Below are positions 1 through 8,341 of a stretch of 64,000 bases of DNA, one piece after another. Within the stretch, counting starts at the first letter, position 1. Each line of letters opens with the position of its first letter. Origin of the DNA: Nostoc sp. C052 (lineage in GTDB: Bacteria > Cyanobacteriota > Cyanobacteriia > Cyanobacteriales > Nostocaceae); the NCBI RefSeq assembly GCF_013393905.1, contig NZ_CP040272.1, forward strand, positions 3,530,001 to 3,594,000, read 5' to 3'. The notes beneath the pieces are model-generated. The model made no database searches and had not been told where the DNA came from. It was given only the letters and a program-made list of their open reading frames with translations. A program made the position numbers and the translations under genes.

Positions 1-2
1 AC

Positions 3-1010
3 GGCGATACGGTGACGTTCGATATGCGAGCGATCGCCTTAAAAGATTTCGCCCTCAATTTCCAACTTGCCCTCTATGCTGGCTTCCTGATTGCCTACGC
101 CGTCAAGTTGCCGATTATTCCGTTGCACACCTGGCTACCTGATGCCCACGGTGAAGCTACAGCCCCCGTGCACATGTTATTAGCAGGTATTCTCCTGAAA
201 ATGGGCGGTTACGCCTTAGTTCGGATGAATGCCCAAATGCTGCCCGATGCCCACGCTTATTTTGCACCAGTGTTGGTGGTTTTGGGGGTAGTTAATATCA
301 TCTACGCTGCCTTAACATCCTTTGCCCAGCGCAACCTGAAGCGAAAAATTGCTTACTCCTCAATTTCCCACATGGGCTTTGTGATGATTGGTATTGCCTC
401 CTTCACTGATTTGGGTTTAAGTGGGGCAGTATTGCAAATGGTTTCCCACGGGTTAATTGGGGCGAGTTTGTTCTTCCTGGTTGGCGCAACTTACGATCGC
501 ACCCACACCCTGATGTTGGATGAAATGGGCGGTGTCGCTAAGAGAATGCCAAAGATTTTCGCCATGTTCACCACCTGTTCAATGGCTTCTTTGGCATTGC
601 CAGGGATGAGCGGTTTCGTGGCAGAATTAATGGTATTTGTGGGCTTTGCTACTAGCGATGCTTATAGCTCTACCTTCAAAGTTATCGTGGTGTTCTTAAT
701 GGCAGTGGGAGTGATTTTAACTCCGATTTATCTGCTGTCGATGTTGCGAGAAATTTTCTACGGTAAAGAGAATGAGGAATTAGTTTCTCACCAAGCTTTG
801 ATAGATGCCGAACCCCGTGAAGTATTTATCATTGCCTGTTTGTTAATTCCAATTATTGGTATTGGTTTCTATCCAAAATTGCTGACTCAGATGTATGACG
901 CTACAACTGTACAATTGACGGCAAGATTGCGTGATTCCGTGCCGACATTAGCACAGCAAAAAGACGAAACACTAAAGGTTTCTTTGAGTGCGCCGGAAAT
1001 TGGTAATTAA
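3..1010 (+). CDS. ndhD: NAD(P)H-quinone oxidoreductase subunit 4 (NdhD), 5' truncated by window edge
   Basis: The reading frame is open to the left edge, so the N-terminal third or more is missing; GTG at 12 is internal. About 335 codons are visible, against roughly 520-560 for the family. NdhD is a proton-pumping, antiporter-like membrane subunit of the thylakoid NDH-1 complex used in cyclic electron flow and respiration. The identifying block is KLPIIPLHTWLPDAH followed by LLKMGGYALVRM, the Lys and His motifs of antiporter-like Complex I subunits. It is followed by SSISHMGFVMIG and about eight hydrophobic helices. The C-terminus is a short hydrophilic tail. A strong hairpin terminator follows 40 bases after the stop. 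I cannot tell the NdhD1, D2 or CO2-uptake D3/D4 paralogue apart without the missing part. Confidence 0.93.
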   Translation, partial: GDTVTFDMRAIALKDFALNFQLALYAGFLIAYAVKLPIIPLHTWLPDAHGEATAPVHMLLAGILLKMGGYALVRMNAQMLPDAHAYFAPVLVVLGVVNIIYAALTSFAQRNLKRKIAYSSISHMGFVMIGIASFTDLGLSGAVLQMVSHGLIGASLFFLVGATYDRTHTLMLDEMGGVAKRMPKIFAMFTTCSMASLALPGMSGFVAELMVFVGFATSDAYSSTFKVIVVFLMAVGVILTPIYLLSMLREIFYGKENEELVSHQALIDAEPREVFIIACLLIPIIGIGFYPKLLTQMYDATTVQLTARLRDSVPTLAQQKDETLKVSLSAPEIGN

Positions 1011-1050
1011 GTTGCGATCGCTAGTTTAGTTTAAATATTTATTGCTTTGA

Positions 1051-1076
1051 GGGTGGGTTTTTTACCCGCCCTTTTT
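1051..1076 (+). terminator. Rho-independent terminator after ndhD
   Basis: GGGTGGGT at 1051-1058 pairs with ACCCGCCC at 1064-1071 (one G-T pair) across a short T-rich loop. It is followed by TTTTT at 1072-1076. Position and orientation fit termination of ndhD. Confidence 0.85.
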
Positions 1077-1077
1077 G

Positions 1078-1305
1078 TTACTCAGAATTAGAAATGGGTA
1101 GGCATTCATCCTTGTAAGGAAGTTTGAAGTCACGGTAACTCAGTAGCGTTAAAAATTGCGAAGTAGGGCGAAAGATAAAATAACGCTGCCGAACAAAGAG
1201 TAATATACAAGTTGAAATATAGGCGATCGCGACTACTCCTATACTTCTTAGCAGCAGTTTTCGAGGATTAAAATCTCGCATATTCTTCAAGTTATTTCCC
1301 AACAC
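1078..1305 (-). pseudogene. N-terminal remnant of an alpha/beta hydrolase
   Basis: The 75-residue frame has one hydrophobic anchor (about residues 18-38) followed by FVRQRYFIFRPTSQ and then RDFKLPYKDECLPI. Cyanobacterial membrane-anchored alpha/beta hydrolases begin this way, with a TM segment, an 'RQxxxIFxPS' strand and an 'FxLPYEDVxLP' strand, and then continue for about 200 residues with the nucleophile elbow and catalytic triad. Here the frame stops after the second strand and nothing matching the catalytic part follows, because the ndhD terminator lies immediately downstream. I read it as a decayed fragment. A short independent membrane protein is the alternative. Confidence 0.5.
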
Positions 1306-1316
1306 TGCTAAAAGGT

Positions 1317-1350
1317 GCGATGTCTACGACGGTCTACCTACACCTACGCC
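1317..1350. repeat. Degenerate copy of the 29-nt palindromic dispersed repeat
   Basis: GCGATGTCTACGACGG, then a diverged middle, then CACCTACGC. It matches the arms of the better copies at 22910-22938 and 25190-25218. It lies just upstream of the truncated hydrolase frame. Confidence 0.6.
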
Positions 1351-1368
1351 ATTTTTATTAGCCTATTG

Positions 1369-3819
1369 CTAATACAATCCCCATTCTAATTTCAGAGTTT
1401 CTAACTTAGGATTCTTTACACTCATTCTCTTACACTCTTCCAAAAATTCTTTGACTTGTCCTTCGTTAAGACTTAAACCACCGTCTTGCAGATTATTGAT
1501 GTAAGTAATTACATCTGAAGTTGTTAAAGCCGAACTGATTTCTTCTAAAAGAATAGCATTTCTAACTTCCCGACAAACCAACTCAATATCTGATGAAGTA
1601 AATCTCCCACTTTTATCAGCCAAAATTTCAAAGTTAACTAGCTGATTCATATCAATTTTTGACAGGTAGTGTTTGAATAAATCTATTCTTTCTGCTTGAG
1701 CAGGTGGGAAAACAGGAATCTTCCAATCCAATCTACCAGAACGTTTCAAAGCGCTATCAATACCACTCAAATAATTAGTAGCAGCAATGACAATTACATC
1801 ACTATTTTGCAGATTATTTAGTTCTATGAGTAATTGATTGATAGTCGCCTTTTGGTCTGTGTGTGCGTTGTCTTCATTACGATTAAATCCAATACTGTCT
1901 AACTCATCAATAAATAACAGTGAAGGAGATTTTTTCTTAGCTTGAGCAAAGATATCTCGAATATTCTTTTGACTCTGCCCTATCCAAACACTGACAATAT
2001 CGGCAGGAGAGAACTTAAAGAAATATCTTCCAGACTCATTAGCAAAGGCATTTGCTAGTAAAGTTTTACCACATCCCGGTAAGCCATAGAAAAGAATTCC
2101 ACCAATTGAACTCTTGTATCCTTTAGATTGCAGCTTCAGGAGTCTAGTTAGTTTCTCTTTTTCTTCATTCAGCCCTTGTACTTGGCTAAAGTCAAGTTTA
2201 AATTCTTTGATGCGGTTAGTAATTGGATATGCTTGGACTAAACTAGGTTTTTTGGCTCCATACTTAAAGGATGGATATTCGATAAAATCAAATGATACCG
2301 GGACTAATTGGTGTTTTTCATAATCAGGAGCCATGATTATAACTTGGAAGCGATCGCCATAATATCCAGAAAACTTATACTCTAATATTTCCTTAGCTTT
2401 TTTCAGTTGGTAATAGTTGCGTGCTATCTCAAAACCAGGAATTACCAACCAAAGACTTTCTAGTTGATTTGGCCATACTTTTGATTTCCGCAAAACTCTT
2501 TTAATTGAATCTAAAAAGAGATTATTATCTTGAAACTCTTGGTATTTGAGAGTTTCTATCTCAACCACTACCTGATTTTTTACATAGACTTCTATGATTT
2601 CATTTTGGTACTCTTCATCATCATCTGATGTATCTTCATCGATTGTTTCTTCATCCCTAGAAGTCAACTCAACTTCACAGTTTATATTAGGCAATCCATA
2701 TCCTAAGCTTTCCAACGTTTTAATAGCAAAATATTTAAGGTAGATATATTCTTTACTTTCCTGCTGCCACTTCAGAGTGTAAAAATGTTCAGACTTCATT
2801 TTCAAAAATAACTGAGACTCAGCCTGTATTTGAGCCTTTTGTAATTCGACAAAGTAATCTTGCAAAGAGGCATCATCTTCCTCTATTTCATAATATGGAA
2901 GTTCCAATAGTAGACGGAAATGGGCGTACACTTCTTCTTTATATTCAATAGATGCTTCATTTGGATATTTACACCTGAGAGTAAAAGTAAAAGGAATTTT
3001 ACTAGCAACTCTATCTACCAAGTATCCTAAAGCATCTTCTTGCTGATGGGCTTGGATTTCTAATGCCGATGGACAATGAAATAAAATGAAGAACTGTTCA
3101 GAGTTATATTTATTTGCATATAGAGATATCTGTTCAAACTGCTGATCGAATTTTTCAGAATCAAGCAACTCTAAGCCAGTGTTGCCAAGGATAATACTGG
3201 TCATAGTTGAGCGATGAAACTGGAAAATACTAGCATCGGAAATAGGATTTTCTTGCTCATCTGCACAATCTTTATCTTCTGAAAGAATACTTGTAGGAAC
3301 TTTCCTAGTGGCAACTTTTGGTATACTATGATAGCCTCCATATTGAGACTTTCTAATTAATTCATAATTAAAGATTTTGACAACAATATCACAGAAGAAA
3401 TCTTCTACTTGTGGAATCAAAAAAATACCTACTGGCTGTTGAGAATCTAAACACGCTTGAAATCGTTCATATTCTTGTTCAGAACCAAAATCAAACAAGT
3501 AGTAGAAAAAATCATGTTTGACTGAAACTGCCTCTTTTAGTTTGGCTGAAATTGATTGAGGTTCCGCAACTTCATTTGTTGGTTCTACACCTTTAATAGA
3601 AATAGCTATTTTTGTATCTAAGGGAACATGTAAATCCAACCGAGGATTTGCACAAAGCCCCAATTCATCAAGGGCAGTATTAAAATCGTCTATGAATGAT
3701 TGACTTCTACGCTGGTAGCCAAACTGTTCTATGATAGTTTTGACTCGTAGACTTTTTTGAGTTTTACCAGTTCTCTGAAGTTTACTTTTAATTGAACGTA
3801 AATAGGCTGTATATGACAT
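1369..3819 (-). CDS. Large AAA+ ATPase of unknown function
   Basis: The protein has 816 residues. The first 550 or so match nothing I recognise; they are rich in acidic and aromatic residues, with a strongly acidic stretch (DEETIDEDTSDDDEE) near the middle. The C-terminal part is a classical AAA+ module: Walker A GLPGCGKT at about 578-585, Walker B LLFIDELDS at about 633-641, sensor-1 AATN at about 675, and an arginine-finger segment RSGRLD. The lid helices follow. This single-module layout resembles FtsH, VPS4 or proteasomal-type AAA proteins, but there is no protease or membrane segment. A substrate-remodelling role is inference from the fold. It stands alone: the upstream gene is divergent and the next downstream frame is a remnant. 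Confidence 0.8.
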   Translation of the reverse strand: MSYTAYLRSIKSKLQRTGKTQKSLRVKTIIEQFGYQRRSQSFIDDFNTALDELGLCANPRLDLHVPLDTKIAISIKGVEPTNEVAEPQSISAKLKEAVSVKHDFFYYLFDFGSEQEYERFQACLDSQQPVGIFLIPQVEDFFCDIVVKIFNYELIRKSQYGGYHSIPKVATRKVPTSILSEDKDCADEQENPISDASIFQFHRSTMTSIILGNTGLELLDSEKFDQQFEQISLYANKYNSEQFFILFHCPSALEIQAHQQEDALGYLVDRVASKIPFTFTLRCKYPNEASIEYKEEVYAHFRLLLELPYYEIEEDDASLQDYFVELQKAQIQAESQLFLKMKSEHFYTLKWQQESKEYIYLKYFAIKTLESLGYGLPNINCEVELTSRDEETIDEDTSDDDEEYQNEIIEVYVKNQVVVEIETLKYQEFQDNNLFLDSIKRVLRKSKVWPNQLESLWLVIPGFEIARNYYQLKKAKEILEYKFSGYYGDRFQVIIMAPDYEKHQLVPVSFDFIEYPSFKYGAKKPSLVQAYPITNRIKEFKLDFSQVQGLNEEKEKLTRLLKLQSKGYKSSIGGILFYGLPGCGKTLLANAFANESGRYFFKFSPADIVSVWIGQSQKNIRDIFAQAKKKSPSLLFIDELDSIGFNRNEDNAHTDQKATINQLLIELNNLQNSDVIVIAATNYLSGIDSALKRSGRLDWKIPVFPPAQAERIDLFKHYLSKIDMNQLVNFEILADKSGRFTSSDIELVCREVRNAILLEEISSALTTSDVITYINNLQDGGLSLNEGQVKEFLEECKRMSVKNPKLETLKLEWGLY

Positions 3820-3969
3820 TTTGTGAGCATCCCAAAGAAACTAAATATATAGTTCCCTAACTGACATATCTAGCTAACGCACACAAGCAATGTCTTTATT
3901 TTGGTCTGGAAGTACGATAAATAATCATGCACAATCCATCGCTACAGTCGGGTTAGTGCGAGATTAGAT

Positions 3970-3974
3970 GGAGG
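3970..3974 (+). promoter_or_regulatory. Shine-Dalgarno sequence deciding a GTG start
   Basis: GGAGG at 3970-3974 lies seven bases before GTG 3982 and supports that start for the first permease gene. Confidence 0.7.
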
Positions 3975-3981
3975 TTTAGTA

Positions 3982-4893
3982 GTGTTTGAAATCAACAGGC
4001 GGCGGAGTAACCCCAGGTGGAACATCACCGAAGACTTGGCTGGGTATATGTTCATGATGCCCACAATTCTAGTTTTGGGAACTTTTGTAGTCTTACCTAT
4101 TCTCTACGCCGTTTTTCTTTCCCTGCAAAAAGTCCAACTTCTCGGCGGTATTGAGTACGAGTTCATCGGTTTTCGTAACTTCACGCGATTAGCTGAAGAT
4201 GAACGGGTTTGGATTGCTTTGAGAAACACAGCAGCTTATGTAGCAATTGTTGTGCCAACTCAAACTGTACTAGCTTTAATTCTGGCGGTAACTCTGAATT
4301 CTGGGATTCGTGGTAAAAACTGGTGGCGCATCCTCTATTTTTTGCCCACAGTCACTTCTTCAGCAGTGCTGACGCTGATCTTTATGTGGATTTATAACAC
4401 CGATGGGCTACTAAACGATTTTCTCGCGTTTGTAGGGCTACCGACTTATAACTGGTTGGGCGATCCAGCAGTTGCGCTCAAAGGCATTATGATTATGAAC
4501 ATTTGGTCAACTGCGCCATTTTTCATGGTGATTTATCTGGCGGCGTTGCAGGATATACCCCAAACACTTTATGAGGCGGCGGAACTCGATGGTGCAAATG
4601 GGTGGCAGCAATTTATCTACATTACTCTTCCCCTGCTTAAGCCTGTAACCTTCTTTGTGGTAGCAGTGGGGGTGATTGGGACTTTTCAACTTTTTGACCA
4701 GTCTTACATCTTTTCTGGCGGTACTGGCGGGCCGAACAACGCTACCTTAACTGTAGTGCTGCTGATTTATCAAGCTGTGTTTCGGAATTTACAAATGGGA
4801 TATGCAGCTGCGATCGCATTTTTGTTAGCAACAGCCATCATTCTCATTACTTTGATTCAGCGCCGACTTTTCGGAGGCGAACGATTTGACTAA
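3982..4893 (+). CDS. ABC transporter permease, MalF/UgpA type (carbohydrate uptake family)
   Basis: This 303-residue integral membrane protein has six predicted helices and the cytoplasmic EAA loop YEAAELDGANGWQQF...LPLLKP, which docks on the ATPase. That loop and the length place it in the MalF/UgpA class of sugar and polyol importers. GTG at 3982 has a good ribosome site. Its end overlaps the next permease gene by 8 bp, so the two are translationally coupled and form a heterodimer. No binding protein or ATPase gene is adjacent, which is common in cyanobacteria, where an MsmK-like ATPase is encoded elsewhere. The substrate cannot be told from sequence alone. Confidence 0.9.
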   Translation: MFEINRRRSNPRWNITEDLAGYMFMMPTILVLGTFVVLPILYAVFLSLQKVQLLGGIEYEFIGFRNFTRLAEDERVWIALRNTAAYVAIVVPTQTVLALILAVTLNSGIRGKNWWRILYFLPTVTSSAVLTLIFMWIYNTDGLLNDFLAFVGLPTYNWLGDPAVALKGIMIMNIWSTAPFFMVIYLAALQDIPQTLYEAAELDGANGWQQFIYITLPLLKPVTFFVVAVGVIGTFQLFDQSYIFSGGTGGPNNATLTVVLLIYQAVFRNLQMGYAAAIAFLLATAIILITLIQRRLFGGERFD

Positions 4894-5722
4894 CACCTCT
4901 GGCTTATTCTGGCTCAAAGCCCTGTTATACGTCCTGCTGACACTCTATGCCATCATTACCCTAATACCCTTTCTCTGGGCATTTTCAGCATCATTTAAGC
5001 CGCTATCAGAGATTGTCAGTGGTGAACCCAACTTTCTCCCCAAGAATTTTACTCTCGATAACTACAGGCAAATCTTTCTCCAAGAACCGCTGTTTTGGCG
5101 CTGGTTGTTTAACAGTGTAGCGATCGCCATCAGCGTCACCCTTTTAAACTTGTTGTTAAATTCAATGGCTGGTTATGCCTTGGCAAGACTGCACTTTGTA
5201 GGCAAGCGTTTTTGGTTCTTCCTAATCTTGGCTGTGCTGGCAGTACCAGCCCAAATCACGCTAATTCCTACATTTTTAATTTTAAAAGCGATCGGCTGGC
5301 TAAATTCTTACCAAGGAATGATCGCGCCTAGCATGGTGAATGCCACTTTTATCTTTATGATGCGGCAGTTTTTTGTTAATTTTCCTAAAGAACTAGAAGA
5401 AGCCGCTCAACTCGATGGCTTAAATACCTTTGGGATATTCCGACATATTGTCTTACCTTTGGCAAAGCCAGCACTAGCAGCACAAGCAGTATTTGTGTTT
5501 ATGGGAAGTTGGAATAATTTTTTACTGCCTATAGTTATCCTATTTGACCCAGAAATGTTTACCCTCCCTTTGGGACTGAACACCTTTAAAGGTCAATACA
5601 TCAGCTATTGGAACTATATTATGGCGGCTTCTATGGTTTTTACCCTGCCAGCTTTAGGTATTTACGCCTTTTTTAATCGTTACTTTATTCAAAGCGTCAC
5701 CTTTACTGGGGGAAAAGGTTAA
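4886..5722 (+). CDS. ABC transporter permease, MalG/UgpE type
   Basis: A 278-residue partner of the preceding permease. It has six hydrophobic segments and the EAA loop EEAAQLDGLNTFGIFRHIVLPLAKP in the position typical for MalG-like proteins. The start is TTG at 4886, eight bases inside the upstream gene, with GGAGG at 4873-4877 placed correctly. This fits a coupled operon producing equal amounts of both subunits. A tandem repeat tract follows the stop. Confidence 0.9.
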   Translation: MTNTSGLFWLKALLYVLLTLYAIITLIPFLWAFSASFKPLSEIVSGEPNFLPKNFTLDNYRQIFLQEPLFWRWLFNSVAIAISVTLLNLLLNSMAGYALARLHFVGKRFWFFLILAVLAVPAQITLIPTFLILKAIGWLNSYQGMIAPSMVNATFIFMMRQFFVNFPKELEEAAQLDGLNTFGIFRHIVLPLAKPALAAQAVFVFMGSWNNFLLPIVILFDPEMFTLPLGLNTFKGQYISYWNYIMAASMVFTLPALGIYAFFNRYFIQSVTFTGGKG

Positions 5723-5762
5723 TAGTCATTGGTCATTAGTCAAGAGTTAAAAATTCTTCCCT

Positions 5763-5848
5763 TGCTTCCCCTGCTTCCCCTGCTTCCCCTGCTTCCCCTG
5801 CTTCCGATGCCCCATGCCCAATGCCCCATACCCAATGCCCCATTCCCC
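5763..5848. repeat. Short tandem repeats (9-mer TGCTTCCCC, then a CCCAATGCC-like repeat)
   Basis: Four perfect copies of TGCTTCCCC plus a partial fifth occupy 5763-5805. They run directly into copies of a degenerate ATGCCC(C)A repeat. Such short tandemly repeated repetitive sequences are typical of Nostoc intergenic DNA. Confidence 0.9.
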
Positions 5849-5935
5849 AAACAGTATTTTGGGCAACAAATTGGACTCCTAACGTGATATTGGTATTACA
5901 GAGACTCAATCTCTATCTATCAGTTAATAAGCATT

Positions 5936-6151
5936 ATGGGTTTTGCAGACCTATCGATCGCAGAGATAGCAGCCGACTACAGCATTCCTGTAGAAAAAGT
6001 GTTTTCTCTGTGCAACCAACTGGGAATCGCCTACAAACACCAAAAGACCCGTTTGGCGTTAGAAGATGCAAAGGCAATTATTTCCCAAATATCGTCTGAA
6101 ATACGCCCAAAAGGTACTAGCGACTCGGTGGGCGATAACGAAGTCACCTAA
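5936..6151 (+). CDS. Small conserved protein with an IF-2 N-domain-like helix-turn-helix
   Basis: A 71-residue protein, ATG start. The segment SIAEIAADYSIPVEKVFSLCNQLGIAYK resembles the small helical domain found at the N-terminus of translation factor IF-2 and in small cyanobacterial proteins, in which a 'VxDLAxxxxVPxxxVxxxCxxLGI' pattern is usual. The remainder (ALEDAKAIISQI) is a helix. Function unknown. It lies 135 bp before psbV on the same strand. An overlapping 92-residue frame in another phase is a shadow. Confidence 0.7.
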   Translation: MGFADLSIAEIAADYSIPVEKVFSLCNQLGIAYKHQKTRLALEDAKAIISQISSEIRPKGTSDSVGDNEVT

Positions 6152-6286
6152 AGGGTTATCTCGGCTTTAGCTAATCACTGATAGCTAATGACAAAAAATA
6201 ATGAGTCATTAGCAATTAGCAGCTTGGAGATTGAGAATCGCGTTCTTAGTTAGCTGTGTTGAGCGTCAAAATTTTTAAGGGGAAAC

Positions 6287-6778
6287 ATGTTTAGAAGACT
6301 AATTGGCGTTGTTGTGGCTACTGTTTTACTCTCGTTTCAGTTGCTTGTCGGTAGCGCGACAGCAGTGGAACTGGACAAAGCTACCCGAACAGTGCCATTA
6401 AATACTCAAGGTGATACCGTCGTACTCAGCCTTAAACAAGTCAAAGAAGGCAAACGCTTATTTAATTACGCTTGCGCCCAATGTCATGCTGGTGGAGTTA
6501 CCAAGACAAATCAAAACGTGGGACTCACTCCAGAAGACCTGGCACTGGCAACACCCAACCGTAATAACATTGAAGGCTTAGTCGATTACCTGAAAAATCC
6601 CACTACTTACGACGGGGAAGAAGAGATTTCTGAAATACACCCCAGTCTCAAAAGCGCAGATATTTTCACAGCAGTGCGAAATCTGACAGATGAGGACTTG
6701 GAGGCGATCGCCGGTCATATTCTTTTACAACCCAAAATCGTTGGTACTAAGTGGGGAGGCGGAAAAATCTATTACTAA
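6287..6778 (+). CDS. psbV: Cytochrome c-550 (PsbV), extrinsic subunit of photosystem II
   Basis: The 163-residue precursor has a signal peptide of about 26 residues ending at ATA-VEL, giving lumenal export. The haem-binding CAQCH is at residues 63-67 and the second axial ligand is His118, which is position 92 of the mature protein as in known PsbV. The C-terminus GGGKIYY is typical. PsbV binds the lumenal face of PSII and stabilises the Mn4CaO5 cluster and its Ca/Cl requirement. A GGGGA ribosome site precedes ATG. petE lies downstream, an arrangement also known from Anabaena. Confidence 0.97.
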   Translation: MFRRLIGVVVATVLLSFQLLVGSATAVELDKATRTVPLNTQGDTVVLSLKQVKEGKRLFNYACAQCHAGGVTKTNQNVGLTPEDLALATPNRNNIEGLVDYLKNPTTYDGEEEISEIHPSLKSADIFTAVRNLTDEDLEAIAGHILLQPKIVGTKWGGGKIYY

Positions 6779-6796
6779 ATCCTGGAACTGAGTTAC

Positions 6797-6873
6797 TGGG
6801 AATAGGGCATTGGGCATTGGGCATTGGGAAGAATTCATTCCCTATTCCCCATTCCCTATTCCCCGTTCCCCAT
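6797..6873. repeat. Short tandem repeats between psbV and petE
   Basis: GGGCATTGGGCATTGGGCATTGGG is followed by its complement-like CCCATTCCCTATTCCCC. The two halves can fold back on each other and may end psbV transcription. Confidence 0.7.
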
Positions 6874-7012
6874 TTACTACTAATTGCACAGTTTTTTGCA
6901 AGAAATTGCTCTCCATTATTAAAAAAAAATTTATCTATGACAGATTGTCATATTTGGCGTTGATTTTATTTAAAATGAGAAAGGGAAAAAAATTGTTTGT
7001 TAGGAGAGAGCT

Positions 7013-7432
7013 ATGAAATTAATTTCGGCAAGCTGGCGACGCCTTAGTTTAGCTGTATTGACAATCCTTTTAGTTGTTAGCAGCTTTGCTGTTTTTACTC
7101 CCAGTGCTTCGGCTGAAACCTACAAGGTGAAATTGGGTAGCGATAAAGGATTGCTAGCATTTGAACCGAAAAAGTTGACCATCAAACCAGGCGACACAAT
7201 TGAATGGGTGAACAACAAAGTTCCCCCCCATAATGTGGTGTTTGATGCTGCCAAAAACCCCACTAAAAACGCTGAATTGGCAAAATCTCTATCTCATACC
7301 AAGTTGCTGTTGAATCCTGGCCAAACCAAAACAACCACCTTCCCCGCAGATGCACCTGCTGGTGACTACACTTTCTACTGCAATCCCCACCGTGGTGCTG
7401 GCATGGTTGGTACAATCACTGTCGAGAGTTAG
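7013..7432 (+). CDS. petE: Plastocyanin
   Basis: The 139-residue precursor has a signal peptide of about 34 residues (cleavage near ASA-ETY). The mature cupredoxin keeps all copper ligands: His73, Cys123, His126 and Met131, within PPHNVVFD and YCNPHRGAGM. It carries electrons from cytochrome b6f to photosystem I or the terminal oxidase in the lumen. ATG at 7013 follows GGAGAG. In cyanobacteria it is usually favoured when copper is available and replaced by cytochrome c6 when it is not. A c6 gene is the next gene downstream here. Confidence 0.98.
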   Translation: MKLISASWRRLSLAVLTILLVVSSFAVFTPSASAETYKVKLGSDKGLLAFEPKKLTIKPGDTIEWVNNKVPPHNVVFDAAKNPTKNAELAKSLSHTKLLLNPGQTKTTTFPADAPAGDYTFYCNPHRGAGMVGTITVES

Positions 7433-7657
7433 AAACACTAGCGTTAGTGAAATTAGCTCATCGGAACACGCCACACTCCTAGAGTGACGCACAAAAGACA
7501 TCAATGGCGGTAACAAGTTCTATCCTTCCCGAAGACGCTAAGTAACCTGTAGCGATGTAGGAGTGAACTCGTTACCGCCAATTTTGATCAAATTTGACTT
7601 AATCGGGGATTAATCGCGTTTATACTCTTGCTGGAGGCTTGTTGCGAGGAAATTCTG

Positions 7658-8002
7658 TTGAGAATACTTTTATTAATTTTAATGTCGGCGATCGCCATAT
7701 TCAAATTGACATTCATTAGTCCAGCACTAGCTGCCGAAACACCCAACGGTGCTAAAATTTTTGAGGCTAACTGCGCTTCTTGCCATATCGGTGGCGGTAA
7801 TATCCTGATTATCCAGAAAACTTTGAAAAAGGAAGCATTATCAAAATACTTAGAAAATTATGATAGTGACTCAATTCAGGCGATTATCCACCAAGTACAA
7901 AATGGTAAAAATGCCATGCCTGCTTTTAAAGATAAGTTAAGTACTGAGGATATTCTGGAGGTAGCTGCTTACGTTTTTCAAAATGCAGAACAAGGCTGGT
8001 AA
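7658..8002 (+). CDS. petJ: Cytochrome c6 (PetJ-like)
   Basis: This start gives a 114-residue precursor: a signal peptide ending ALA-AET, the haem motif CASCH about residues 39-43, and the Met-ligand segment NGKNAMPAF near the C-terminal helix. A longer frame opens at TTG 7628, but the TTG at 7658 has GCGAGGAA seven bases upstream and gives a normal signal peptide. An ATG at 7682 would leave the signal peptide too short. The protein is a soluble lumenal carrier that can substitute for plastocyanin. The middle region (KYLENYDSDSIQAII) is longer than in classical PetJ, so it may be one of the c6 paralogues of heterocystous strains. Confidence 0.85.
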   Translation: MRILLLILMSAIAIFKLTFISPALAAETPNGAKIFEANCASCHIGGGNILIIQKTLKKEALSKYLENYDSDSIQAIIHQVQNGKNAMPAFKDKLSTEDILEVAAYVFQNAEQGW

Positions 8003-8024
8003 ATGCAGCTATACCGTCTAGTTC

Positions 8025-8249
8025 TTGTAGGGTGGGCCCAATGCGTAGGTTTGGTGGCAATACTTCTCGGTTAAGGGGAAAAGGGGAAAGGGAAAGAAAA
8101 AACCTTTAACCCTTACCCTTTAACCTTTTCCCCAAACCCGATTCCGAGTTAAAAATGCTTAACCGAGAAGTATTGGGTTGGGTGGAGCGGAGCGCAACCC
8201 AACAGATATCAGGATGTAGACTTTGGCAAAGCCTCCACCCAACCTACAA
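8025..8249. repeat. Nested inverted-repeat elements (MITE-like)
   Basis: The outer arms are TTGTAGGGTGGG at 8025-8036 and CCCAACCTACAA at 8238-8249. Inside lies a second perfect inverted pair, AATACTTCTCGGTTAAG at 8059-8075 and CTTAACCGAGAAGTATT at 8158-8174, around purine/pyrimidine-rich arms. No coding frame is present. The right part contains the palindrome GGAGCGGAGCGCAACCC common in cyanobacterial intergenic repeats. Confidence 0.75.
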
Positions 8250-8283
8250 TTAATTTTTTTACTCCCAAATTAACTATATTTAT

Positions 8284-8314
8284 AAAAAACTCCATCCCGC
8301 AAGTGGGGTGGAGT
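8284..8314 (-). terminator. Rho-independent terminator of the TonB-like gene
   Basis: Read on the minus strand, CTCCACCC pairs with GGGATGGAG and is followed by TTTTTT. It begins 28 bases past the stop of the minus-strand gene at 8342. Confidence 0.8.
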
Positions 8315-8341
8315 TATTCATCCAAAATCATGAGCGGATGA

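Noticed and set aside
5763..5848. Considered as a CRISPR array
   Set aside because: Units are direct 9-mers without spacers; they are short tandem repeats.
5821..6099. 92-residue frame overlapping the 71-residue gene
   Set aside because: It starts in tandem repeats and lacks a recognisable family; the other frame reads like a conserved protein.
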